Origin: Clostridiales bacterium
GTDB lineage: Bacteria > Bacillota > Clostridia > Oscillospirales > Acutalibacteraceae
Length of the DNA stretch: 7,836 bases
Assembly: GCA_012728445.1 (NCBI GenBank)
Contig: JAAYFA010000187.1
Coordinates: 1-7,836, forward strand
Reading direction: 5' to 3'
Shown: one piece after another, positions 1-5,960 of the stretch
How positions within the stretch are numbered: the first letter of the stretch is position 1
How the letters are laid out: the number at the start of each line of letters is the position of its first letter
Translations under genes and position numbers: made by a program
Notes under the pieces: generated by a model
The model's input: only the letters and a program-made list of their open reading frames with translations
What the model was told of the DNA's origin: nothing
The model's database searches: none

Positions 1-806
1 AGATAACCGAGCTTGTTATTCAAGACGATATTATAAAGTACACCGTTTACAGGTCGCCTGCGAGTGGCAGCGCACAGTATGCAGAACGTTACCACACCAT
101 TGTTGTTACGCCCCCTGTGGCGCCAACCCTTTCTCAAACGCCTACAACACCCACAAATGGGAATGTCACGGTTACCATATTTTACCCCGCCGATGCGGCG
201 GTGAAAGAATACAAGGTTGGCACCGCGGGAGCTTGGACCGCCTATACCGGTGCAGTGGTTTTAACGGCCAATAATACGGTAAAGGCCAGGTGTAAGGATG
301 AGTTCGGAAACTGGAGCAATATCGGTTCAATAACTGTCGGGAATATTTGGAAACTTGTTGTGCGTGAAGGCTCAACGACTGTCATCAACCCGCAAACCAA
401 CTTTGTTTACGGCCTCAAAGACAGCTTGACAAAAGCTGATTTTGAGAATGGCTTTATTCGGATTAGCGGTGATGTAAAACTTGAATATGAGTTTTTTGCC
501 GGCGTGTTTGGTACAGGCACAAAGGTTAAACTGGTTGATAACACAACGCGGTCAGTTTTGCTTACCTATACCATCCTCATCTTCGGTGATATCAATGGGG
601 ATGGCAATATTGACGCAATTGATGCGGGCGTGTTGGTTGACTATGAAAACTCCACTAATTCTTGGGACGCTCTTGCCGATGCTGCGCAGTACAAAGCGAG
701 TGATGTCAACGGTGACGGAAACATTGACAGCATCGATGCCGGAATATTGGTTGATATTGAAAACAATTTGAAAACCATCAACCAAGCAACCGGCTTAGCG
801 GCATAA
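1..806 (+). CDS. Dockerin-containing secreted modular protein, C-terminal part (5' truncated)
   Basis: The frame is open from base 3 to the TAA at 804-806 (267 codons), so the gene begins before the window; the GTG at 117 is internal and has no ribosome binding site. In this partial numbering, residues ~40-112 form an Ig-like/OmpL47-type repeat (TPTTPTNGNVTVTI, then EYKVG, GAWTAYTG and ending DEFGNWSN). Residues ~115-190 form the beta module that often precedes dockerins in Clostridia (VYGL, GTGTKVKLVDNTT). Two dockerin repeats follow, DINGDGNIDAID (bases 588-623) and DVNGDGNIDSID (702-737), each with Asp/Asn at calcium positions 1, 3, 5, 9 and 12. In known systems a dockerin docks a secreted enzyme to a cohesin scaffold or the cell surface. 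The catalytic part, if any, lies upstream and is not visible, so substrate is unknown. The end is followed by a strong terminator. Dockerin assignment is firm; cellulosomal use is inference. Confidence 0.88.
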   Translation, partial: ITELVIQDDIIKYTVYRSPASGSAQYAERYHTIVVTPPVAPTLSQTPTTPTNGNVTVTIFYPADAAVKEYKVGTAGAWTAYTGAVVLTANNTVKARCKDEFGNWSNIGSITVGNIWKLVVREGSTTVINPQTNFVYGLKDSLTKADFENGFIRISGDVKLEYEFFAGVFGTGTKVKLVDNTTRSVLLTYTILIFGDINGDGNIDAIDAGVLVDYENSTNSWDALADAAQYKASDVNGDGNIDSIDAGILVDIENNLKTINQATGLAA

Positions 807-823
807 ACAAGTGTAAAAAAATC

Positions 824-868
824 AAAATGCTGTGAGCTTCAGGTTTGTTCCTGAGCTCACAGCATTTT
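824..868. terminator. Bidirectional rho-independent terminator between convergent genes
   Basis: The left arm 824-843 pairs with 850-868, with one bulged T at 839 and a 6-base loop (TTTGTT, 844-849). On the plus strand the stem ends in TTTTT (865-869). On the minus strand it runs into a T-rich stretch opposite the A run at 815-821. It sits 18 bases after the stop of the dockerin gene and about 85 bases past the stop of the DUF4838 gene, so it can serve both. Confidence 0.9.
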
Positions 869-953
869 TCTCTGCAAAAGTGTTAAAGAATTGCTTTTAT
901 AATATTCTTCATTCATTCCGATAGGCTCGTTCTTTGTATGGGATCTGTTATTT

Positions 954-2876
954 TTATTCCGTCCAGTAAGCCGGTGTCAGCCAGAAGTTCGGGGTGGTTG
1001 AAATCGGTCCGCCCAGGGTCAGGTCCGTTATGCCTGAATCGATGATGTCATTATAAAGCCTTTCGTTTTCCTTTAGCCTATTGATGTTAAGGGGGAAAAA
1101 CTCATCCACAAATAAGTCTGCCTTGTAAGTTCGGAACGAAAGTCGTGAACGTTGAATATCTGCCAATTGCTGGTCGTTGCCCGCATGTTTTTCGGCGGCA
1201 TCCCAAAGGGCGTCAATTCGTTTTCTCTCTTTACCGGTAAAAATAAGACCCTCATACTGCCATTGGAAAATATGGATATGATGGCTTGTGTTGAGTGTCT
1301 TGTTTGTGATGATGTCGATATAATCTTTAATATACTGGGCGGAGTCCTCACCGTAATACCCCTTTAAAAAGTCGTCCATCAGGTATTCCACATCAGCAGT
1401 CGGGTCCCAGAGCAATTTTGCAAGGATATACGCGCGCAGTTCACCGAACTCGCCGCTGACAGACGCCGCGTTGCCTTCTTCAAAAACGCCCTTCACATTG
1501 TTTGCGGCAAAAAATTGCATATTGGGGGAGAGTATTTGGAAATTGGCAAAAATACTCAGGTACATCATGAAGTTGGTGGTGTAGTCCCACACATAAAGGT
1601 TTTTGCAGATGTCGCCCCAGCCCTTCATATCATTCGCAAAAGCCGATTCAACATCGGCGGTGCGCGCCCGAAGGGAATCAAGCTCGATAAACGGGAATTT
1701 GTCCAGCCTGTTCTCACTGCGGATTCTCATGATACCGCATTCCTCCAGCGGGTGGGAAAAGCAACATTCAATAGAACACAGGCGAACAAGAACATTGTCA
1801 CGCGGTACGATGTTTTGGGGCGGTGTTCTTGTGTATTGGTAAGCAAAAGTATCAAATTGGGCATTTGGGAACTCATCTTCGAGTGCTGCGGCCACTTGGT
1901 TTACAAACCAAATGTTTGTGCCGGAAGGCCCGCCATACATTGCATCGGAAGCCTTGCAGTGTTCACACTGGCAGTAGCCGCCGTTGTCGTTTTGTGTAAT
2001 GGAAACTATTCTTGCCCGTGGGCTGGCAAGCAGCGCTGCCCTCACGTTTTGGGTAACGATTGCCAAAACATCGGGGTTCGTCAGGCAGCGCTGGTCGGTT
2101 GTCCAAGCGGCTTTGTCTTCTCTGTAAGAAAAATATTCGGGGTACTCTTCAAAATTACTTTCCGGTAAAAGCGAGCTCATAGAATGGCAGCCGTTGGCAT
2201 AAAAAACACTGCCACCGTATGCCGTGGAACGAGTACCTTCGTTCATTTTCTGCTTGACGATCCAGCTTTCGTTCAAGGCACAGTTCCAGTCTTGGTAACG
2301 GTATTCGAAAACAGGTTTTTCGGAATAGTTGAGTCGAGCGTCGATTTTAATGCTTGCATTTTCCGGAATGACCTCGGTCTGTGGTGTAAACCAGCGGCAT
2401 CCCAGCGACTTTTCAAGGAAGTCATAGACACCGTAAAGTGTCCCCCTGAGTTCTCCGCCGGCGATGAAAAGCCTGCTGCCGATGGCTTCAATTTGAAAGC
2501 CCTCGTCACCGAGCGCTCCACGGTCAATAGCAAAGCCAAACTGTTCTTCACGGCTTGTTCGACCGACAAGAATTTCGTTCTCACGCACCCTTGCGGTATC
2601 TTGTGTAATCTCAAGTGTTTTTCCGCTGATTTTTGCGATATACTTTTGGAGCTCCCCGGCGGCCGTGTTTTCGGCAGGGGAGCAGGCAGCGCCTTTAACA
2701 ATCACATAGTCGCTTTCACCGTTTTCGACAAGTGTCAGCCACTCGATGATAGCCGGCGCCGTATACGGTATGCCGCCGTAATCAATGTCGTTTACCTGTT
2801 GGTTGAAAATGCTTAAAGTGAACGAGGTAAGGATTTGGGAAAGTGCGACGATAATAGAAACCAATTGTTCAACCAT
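954..2876 (-). CDS. DUF4838 domain protein, probable glycoside-hydrolase-like enzyme
   Basis: A 640-residue protein. The ATG at 2876 is chosen because AGGAG (2886-2890) lies 9 bases upstream; a TTG two codons earlier would leave only 3. Residues ~48-180 resemble the N-terminal alpha/beta domain of GH67/GH20 enzymes (ENTAAGELQKYI, ILVGRTSRE, GTLYGVYDFLE, GCRWFTP). Residues ~195-460 match DUF4838, a TIM-barrel-like family: SITQNDNGGYCQCEHCKA near 292-309 with a C-x-C-x2-C cluster, then FAYQYTRTPP and RLCSIECCFSHPL near 366-377. The C-terminal part (AKLLWDPTADVEYLMDDF, YYGEDSAQY) also fits the family, so it looks complete. Reaction and substrate are unknown; hydrolysis of a polysaccharide or glycan is inferred from the fold. 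The N-terminus is hydrophobic (~5-25) but has no basic residues, so export is uncertain. It lies 96 bases downstream of fhs on the same strand, with no T-tract terminator between. Confidence 0.85.
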   Translation of the reverse strand: MVEQLVSIIVALSQILTSFTLSIFNQQVNDIDYGGIPYTAPAIIEWLTLVENGESDYVIVKGAACSPAENTAAGELQKYIAKISGKTLEITQDTARVRENEILVGRTSREEQFGFAIDRGALGDEGFQIEAIGSRLFIAGGELRGTLYGVYDFLEKSLGCRWFTPQTEVIPENASIKIDARLNYSEKPVFEYRYQDWNCALNESWIVKQKMNEGTRSTAYGGSVFYANGCHSMSSLLPESNFEEYPEYFSYREDKAAWTTDQRCLTNPDVLAIVTQNVRAALLASPRARIVSITQNDNGGYCQCEHCKASDAMYGGPSGTNIWFVNQVAAALEDEFPNAQFDTFAYQYTRTPPQNIVPRDNVLVRLCSIECCFSHPLEECGIMRIRSENRLDKFPFIELDSLRARTADVESAFANDMKGWGDICKNLYVWDYTTNFMMYLSIFANFQILSPNMQFFAANNVKGVFEEGNAASVSGEFGELRAYILAKLLWDPTADVEYLMDDFLKGYYGEDSAQYIKDYIDIITNKTLNTSHHIHIFQWQYEGLIFTGKERKRIDALWDAAEKHAGNDQQLADIQRSRLSFRTYKADLFVDEFFPLNINRLKENERLYNDIIDSGITDLTLGGPISTTPNFWLTPAYWTE

Positions 2877-2920
2877 TTCCAATCACTCCTGTTCAAATAT
2901 TAGCTGACGGTGGATTTAGG

Positions 2921-2989
2921 TTAGAATAAGCCCCGGGGTACAATAAGCCTGTAGTTAGAATAAGCCCCGGGCTTAGAATAAGCCCGTAG
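2921..2989. repeat. 34/35-bp tandem duplication covering the fhs stop codon
   Basis: Two adjacent units, 2921-2954 and 2955-2989, align with 31 of 35 positions identical. Each unit holds two AATAAGCC cores, giving four cores at 2925, 2942, 2959 and 2977 (steps of 17, 17 and 18 bases). The unit nearest fhs includes that gene's last 17 bases, so the array appears to be built from the coding end GGC TTA TTC TAA. CCCCGGGG occurs within the other unit. Confidence 0.85.
2968..2986 (-). other. Hairpin spanning the fhs stop codon
   Basis: CGGGCTTA pairs perfectly with TAAGCCCG around a 3-base loop; the fhs TAA is the first three bases of the 3' arm. No T-run follows on the minus strand, so it is not a standard intrinsic terminator. 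It may instead be an mRNA-end stabiliser or a by-product of the repeat. The overlapping odd palindrome 2961-2975 offers an alternative fold. Confidence 0.6.
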
Positions 2990-4643
2990 TTACCCCGTTT
3001 TCATCCAAATCAATATTCACAGCCGACGGGATTTTGCCAAGGCCGGGCATGGTCATAATCGCCCCGCAGACAAATACCACAAAGCCCGCGCCGGCGCTTA
3101 GCCTAATTTCGCGCACATGAATATGAAAATGTTCCGGTGCGGCCAGCAGCGTTGCCTCGTCACTAAAACTGTACTGCGTCTTGGCAATACATATAGGTAG
3201 TTCGCCGTACCCCATGGCCTCAATTTCGGCCAGTTGCTTTGCGGCAGAAATCTCAAACGTGACGGTATTGGCCCTGTAAACCTTTGTGCACACAGCCACC
3301 ATTTTTTCTTTAAGCGACTGATTTGATTCATAAGCAAGCGTGAGTTTGGAGGGGGAGTCGGCAAGCTCAACCACCTTTTGCGCCAAATCCAAAGCGCCTT
3401 CGCCCCCCTTGGTGAAAACTTCGCTGAGCGCACAGGGGACACCGATTTTTTCACACGAGTCAAATAGGAATTCATGTTCTTGCTTGCTGTCGGTCGGGAA
3501 GGCGTTGATAGCCACGCATACCGGCAGCCCAAACCCATCACGTATGTTTTCAATATGGCGCAACAGGTTCGCGGAACCTTTCGCCAAATAATCGGTATTC
3601 GGCACGCCCAGTTGTTCTTTCGGGCAGCCACCGTGGTGCTTGAGCGCCCGTACCGTTGCGACAATAACAACCGCATCCGGCTTAATGCCACCTTTGCGGC
3701 ATTTAATATCCAAAAACTTTTCTGCGCCAAGGTCCGCACCAAAACCGGCTTCCGTTACGGTATAATCCGCAAGTTTCAACGCCATCTGCGTGGCAATCAA
3801 ACTGTTGCAGCCGTGGGCAATGTTCGCAAAAGGTCCGCCGTGTATCAGGGCGGGGGTATGTTCTATGGTTTGCACCAAGTTTGGGTTAAAGGCATCTTTG
3901 AGCAGTACTGCCATGGCACCCGCCGCACCAACTTCTCCACAGGTGACGGGCTTGCCTTCGTAGGTAAAGCCGACAACGATTTTTGCGAGTCGGTCTTTTA
4001 AATCCGCAAGGTTTTCTGTCAGGCAAAAAATTGCCATCACTTCGCTCGCGGCCGTGATGTCAAAGTTATCCTGCCGGGGGATGCCGTTGGGGTTGCCACC
4101 AAGGCCGTTGACCATAAAACGTAGCTGGCGGTCGTTCATATCCATACACCGCTTCCAAGTGATGCGGTTGGGGTGCAGACCCAGCGGATTGCCGTGAAAG
4201 ATTGAATTGTCAATCATCGCGGCCAACAAATTGTTCGCCGCCGCAATCGCGTGCAGGTCGCCTGTAAAATGCAGGTTGATGTCTTCCATAGGCAGCACCT
4301 GTGCATACCCACCGCCCGCCGCGCCGCCCTTGACGCCAAACACCGGGCCAAGGCTCGGTTCACGTATCACCAGCATAGCCTTTTTGTTAAGTTTGCTCAG
4401 TGCGTCCGCAAGCCCGACACTGATGGTGGTTTTACCCTCGCCCGCAGGGGTGGGGTTGACGGCGGTGACCAAAATCAACTTGCCGTTTGGCTTGTACTTG
4501 TTTTTTTTCACAAGTCGATGGTCGATTTTTGCCTTGTATTTTCCATAAGGATAGAGCGAATCGCTATCAATCTCAAGCTTCGCCGCAATTTCCGTTATCG
4601 GCTTTAAGCTTGCTCTCTGTGCGATCTCAATGCTGCTTTTCAT
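2973..4643 (-). CDS. fhs: Formate-tetrahydrofolate ligase (10-formyl-THF synthetase)
   Basis: This 556-residue cytoplasmic enzyme joins formate to tetrahydrofolate at the cost of ATP, giving 10-formyl-THF for purine synthesis, formyl-Met-tRNA and, in acetogens, the methyl branch of the Wood-Ljungdahl pathway. Full family length is present. Visible motifs are the phosphate-binding loop TPAGEGKT (65-72), the first family signature GVKGGAAGGGY (103-113), the second signature VATVRALKHHGG (328-339), and the usual C-terminal end TGLF. The ATG at 4643 has AGGCGG 9 bases upstream (4653-4658), a modest ribosome binding site. No folD, fchA or other folate gene is visible beside it, so it seems to stand alone or to be co-transcribed only with the unrelated DUF4838 gene downstream. 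The stop codon falls in a hairpin and tandem repeat. Function is assigned with high certainty; a role in acetogenesis cannot be judged from one gene. Confidence 0.98.
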   Translation of the reverse strand: MKSSIEIAQRASLKPITEIAAKLEIDSDSLYPYGKYKAKIDHRLVKKNKYKPNGKLILVTAVNPTPAGEGKTTISVGLADALSKLNKKAMLVIREPSLGPVFGVKGGAAGGGYAQVLPMEDINLHFTGDLHAIAAANNLLAAMIDNSIFHGNPLGLHPNRITWKRCMDMNDRQLRFMVNGLGGNPNGIPRQDNFDITAASEVMAIFCLTENLADLKDRLAKIVVGFTYEGKPVTCGEVGAAGAMAVLLKDAFNPNLVQTIEHTPALIHGGPFANIAHGCNSLIATQMALKLADYTVTEAGFGADLGAEKFLDIKCRKGGIKPDAVVIVATVRALKHHGGCPKEQLGVPNTDYLAKGSANLLRHIENIRDGFGLPVCVAINAFPTDSKQEHEFLFDSCEKIGVPCALSEVFTKGGEGALDLAQKVVELADSPSKLTLAYESNQSLKEKMVAVCTKVYRANTVTFEISAAKQLAEIEAMGYGELPICIAKTQYSFSDEATLLAAPEHFHIHVREIRLSAGAGFVVFVCGAIMTMPGLGKIPSAVNIDLDENGVTTGLF

Positions 4644-4668
4644 TTTTTAGTCCGCCTTTTCATAATAG

Positions 4669-4690
4669 CCGGAAGGTTGTGCCCATCCGG
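4669..4690 (-). other. Leader hairpin upstream of fhs
   Basis: On the minus strand CCGGATGG pairs with CCTTCCGG (7 of 8 pairs) around the loop GCACAA. It lies inside the proposed ~65-base leader, just upstream of the ribosome binding site. No T-tract follows. Too small to be called a riboswitch. Confidence 0.4.
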
Positions 4691-4716
4691 AATCAAATAG
4701 TTTTTTCTTGTCTTCC

Positions 4717-4746
4717 ATTGTAATATTAACAAAAAACAGCTGTTAA
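4717..4746 (-). promoter_or_regulatory. Candidate sigma-A promoter of fhs
   Basis: On the minus strand, TTAACA (4741-4746; 5 of 6 to TTGACA), an 18-base spacer and TACAAT (4717-4722; 5 of 6 to TATAAT). The predicted transcript start is near 4710, giving a leader of about 65 bases. The perfect palindrome AACAGCTGTT (4735-4744) overlaps the -35 box and could be a regulator site. An alternative pair, TTGCAT and TAATAT with 17-base spacing, overlaps it. Confidence 0.55.
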
Positions 4747-4792
4747 TGCAACAGAAAAGGTTGCTCGGGCTGCGGGGAATTTGCAAGGAAAA

Positions 4793-4833
4793 ACAAATAG
4801 TCTTTCATCTGTTAGAGATGAAAGACTATTTGT
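4793..4833 (-). terminator. Rho-independent terminator of the 48-residue ORF
   Basis: A perfect 18-bp inverted repeat (4793-4810 with 4816-4833) around a 5-base loop. On the minus strand the stem is followed by a TTTTT run (opposite 4789-4793); on the plus strand it is followed by CCAAATT. It therefore ends a minus-strand transcript, fitting the small ORF that stops at 4888. It also insulates the fhs promoter downstream. Confidence 0.85.
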
Positions 4834-4887
4834 CCAAATTAAGGTAAACGCAACAGCGCTCTATCGTTGCCAAAGTTATTGACGCCG

Positions 4888-5034
4888 TCAAGCCCGTTTT
4901 CTTTTAAGCCCGAGCCTGCTTTTGATGAAATTGATAATGGCGTCGGCTACTTTATACTCTAAGCGGTCCTCTTCATTAAGTTGATTGCAAACTAAAGACG
5001 CCTTGTTCCACTGGTTTAAATAAATATTCAACAT
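4888..5034 (-). CDS. Small protein of unknown function, 48 residues
   Basis: ATG at 5034 to TGA at 4888. The product begins MLNIYLNQWNKASLVCNQ, has an acidic stretch NEEDRLEY (20-27), a predicted amphipathic helix around 28-40 (VADAIINFIKSR) and a basic tail KRKRA. AGGAGG (5040-5045) lies 5 bases before the ATG, which is strong although close. Support for a real gene comes from the complete unit around it: a near-consensus promoter, a dyad in the leader, the ribosome binding site and a perfect terminator. I do not recognise the family. The mix of a hydrophobic-faced helix and a basic tail would allow nucleic acid, membrane or protein binding, but none is shown. There is one Cys and no signal peptide or membrane span. 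The alternative is that the transcript is a regulatory RNA of about 300 bases and the ORF is secondary; the strong ribosome binding site argues against that. Confidence 0.7.
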   Translation of the reverse strand: MLNIYLNQWNKASLVCNQLNEEDRLEYKVADAIINFIKSRLGLKRKRA

Positions 5035-5064
5035 ATTAGCCTCCTACGTTTTATTGTTATGTCT

Positions 5065-5093
5065 GATAGTGTTCTGTTAGACAGTGTTCTATC
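5065..5093. promoter_or_regulatory. Operator-like composite dyad in the small-ORF leader
   Basis: Two nested inverted repeats share one centre: GATAG/CTATC (outer 5 bp) and CTGT/ACAG (inner 4 bp). The same stretch holds two direct copies of AGAACACT (minus strand) 15 bases apart (5083-5090 and 5068-5075); AGAACA occurs again at 5122-5127, overlapping the -35 box. It lies just after the predicted start site (~5097), where a bound repressor would block transcription. It could also fold as an RNA leader hairpin. Confidence 0.45.
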
Positions 5094-5103
5094 TGATGTA
5101 GTA

Positions 5104-5132
5104 ATAATAACACACATTTCTTGTTCTGTCAA
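5104..5132 (-). promoter_or_regulatory. Sigma-A promoter of the 48-residue ORF
   Basis: On the minus strand, a perfect TTGACA (5127-5132), a 17-base spacer and TATTAT (5104-5109; 5 of 6 to TATAAT). It is the best promoter match in the window. The predicted start is near 5097, giving a leader of about 62 bases. Confidence 0.8.
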
Positions 5133-5140
5133 ACATTTTT

Positions 5141-5195
5141 CAAAAAAATAAAAAAATAAAACCGCCCGGTTTTAACGCATCGTTAACCGGACGGT
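5141..5195 (-). terminator. Rho-independent terminator of the vWA gene
   Basis: On the minus strand an 11-bp stem (5185-5195 with 5161-5171, one G-T pair) is extended by AACG/CGTT (with a 2-base bulge) and a 3-base loop, then runs into a long T-rich tract (opposite 5141-5160). It begins 17 bases after the vWA stop. The T-tract ends 8 bases before the -35 box of the next promoter. Confidence 0.9.
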
Positions 5196-5212
5196 CCATT
5201 TTTAAGGTGTTA

Positions 5213-5860
5213 CTATTTGTTACGTTTTTCAAAATCTTCGTCGATGCTATCTTTCCAGTCTTCACTGACTTTCGCACAGGTGCGAAAGTTCATCACCGCG
5301 TTGCTGACAACTTCATAATTGAGCTGTGTGCCTTGACTGTCCGCATGGTAGTTTGCCGAGCGGTTGGCATCAATGCCGAATTGGGCGGCCGTTTCGACGG
5401 CGTCGATGTTTGCACCAAGGAAGATGAATTCCCAGTCATGCGTTTTTTTTTGTTGCTCAATCATCTGCTTGATCTTTTGGTACGTATACTCTTTGCTCGC
5501 ATTCTCATAGCCGTCTGTTGTGATGACGAACATGACTTTACTTGCGCGCTCTTGTTCGGCTGTGTGCTTTTGGGCGTTCTCGATTTTTTTGATTGTTGTG
5601 CCGATGGCATCGAGCAACGCTGTGCTGCCCCGTGTGAAGTACTCTTTGTCCGTGATGGGTGCAACACCGTTGAGGTTGATACGGTCATGGAGCAGCTCGT
5701 ACCGGTCATCAAACAACACGGTAGTGATGACGCATTCGCCTTCGACCTTCTTCTGCTTGTTCAGCAGTGAGTTGTAGCCCCCGATCGTATCGCTCTCCAG
5801 CCCACCCATGGAGCCGCTGCGGTCCAGAATGAATACCAATTCCGTTAAATTGTCTTTCAT
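5213..5860 (-). CDS. vWA domain protein with intact MIDAS
   Basis: A 215-residue soluble protein that is almost entirely one von Willebrand factor A domain. The metal-ion-dependent adhesion site is complete: DRSGS (D13, S15, S17), T80 in RGSTALLDAIG and D116 in ITTDGYEN. Such domains bind a divalent cation and a partner protein; stand-alone cytoplasmic bacterial forms include TerY-like proteins of stress systems. The ATG at 5860 is chosen because GGGAG (5870-5874) lies 9 bases upstream. An in-frame ATG seven codons earlier lacks a ribosome binding site, and further extension would run into the macro domain gene. No signal peptide or membrane segment is seen. It follows the macro domain gene by 100 bases on the same strand and ends in a strong terminator, so the two probably form one unit. 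Partner and precise role are unknown. Confidence 0.9.
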   Translation of the reverse strand: MKDNLTELVFILDRSGSMGGLESDTIGGYNSLLNKQKKVEGECVITTVLFDDRYELLHDRINLNGVAPITDKEYFTRGSTALLDAIGTTIKKIENAQKHTAEQERASKVMFVITTDGYENASKEYTYQKIKQMIEQQKKTHDWEFIFLGANIDAVETAAQFGIDANRSANYHADSQGTQLNYEVVSNAVMNFRTCAKVSEDWKDSIDEDFEKRNK

Positions 5861-5940
5861 GTTTGTGTTCTCCCTTTTCATTATTTCGGTCGTTGTTCCC
5901 GACCCGATGACTAAAGGATAACACATAAAAACACGGCTTG

Positions 5941-5959
5941 TGTCGCCTGCAAAGCGACA
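5941..5959 (-). other. Intercistronic hairpin between macro and vWA genes
   Basis: TGTCGC pairs with GCGACA (6 bp) around a 7-base loop, starting just after the macro gene stop codon. A TTTTT run follows only about 9 bases beyond the stem, too far for a standard terminator. A second small hairpin (GGTCG/CGACC, 5888-5904) precedes the vWA ribosome binding site. Partial termination or mRNA processing is possible. Confidence 0.4.
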
Positions 5960-5960
5960 T

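Noticed and set aside
1515..2168. Long plus-strand open frame antisense to the DUF4838 gene
   Set aside because: It is a shadow of the clearly conserved minus-strand protein, with no ribosome binding site or family resemblance. The same applies to the frames at 2184-2816 and 3474-4001.
2877..2882. TTG at 2882 as start of the DUF4838 gene
   Set aside because: Only 3 bases separate it from AGGAG, whereas the ATG at 2876 has the normal 9.
2921..2989. CRISPR-like array
   Set aside because: The units are directly adjacent with no unique spacers, and they overlap a coding end.
4644..4710. Tetrahydrofolate riboswitch in the fhs leader
   Set aside because: The predicted leader is only ~65 bases with one small hairpin; the pseudoknotted multi-stem THF aptamer is not seen.
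4880..4890. TGACG-C-CGTCA palindrome over the small ORF stop codon
   Set aside because: It is short, has no repeat elsewhere in the window and no positional link to a promoter, so it is probably chance.
5065..5093. LexA/SOS box, because of the GAAC and GTTC elements
   Set aside because: The Gram-positive box needs GAAC-N4-GTTC in that order and spacing; here the GAAC copies are direct repeats and the spacing does not fit.
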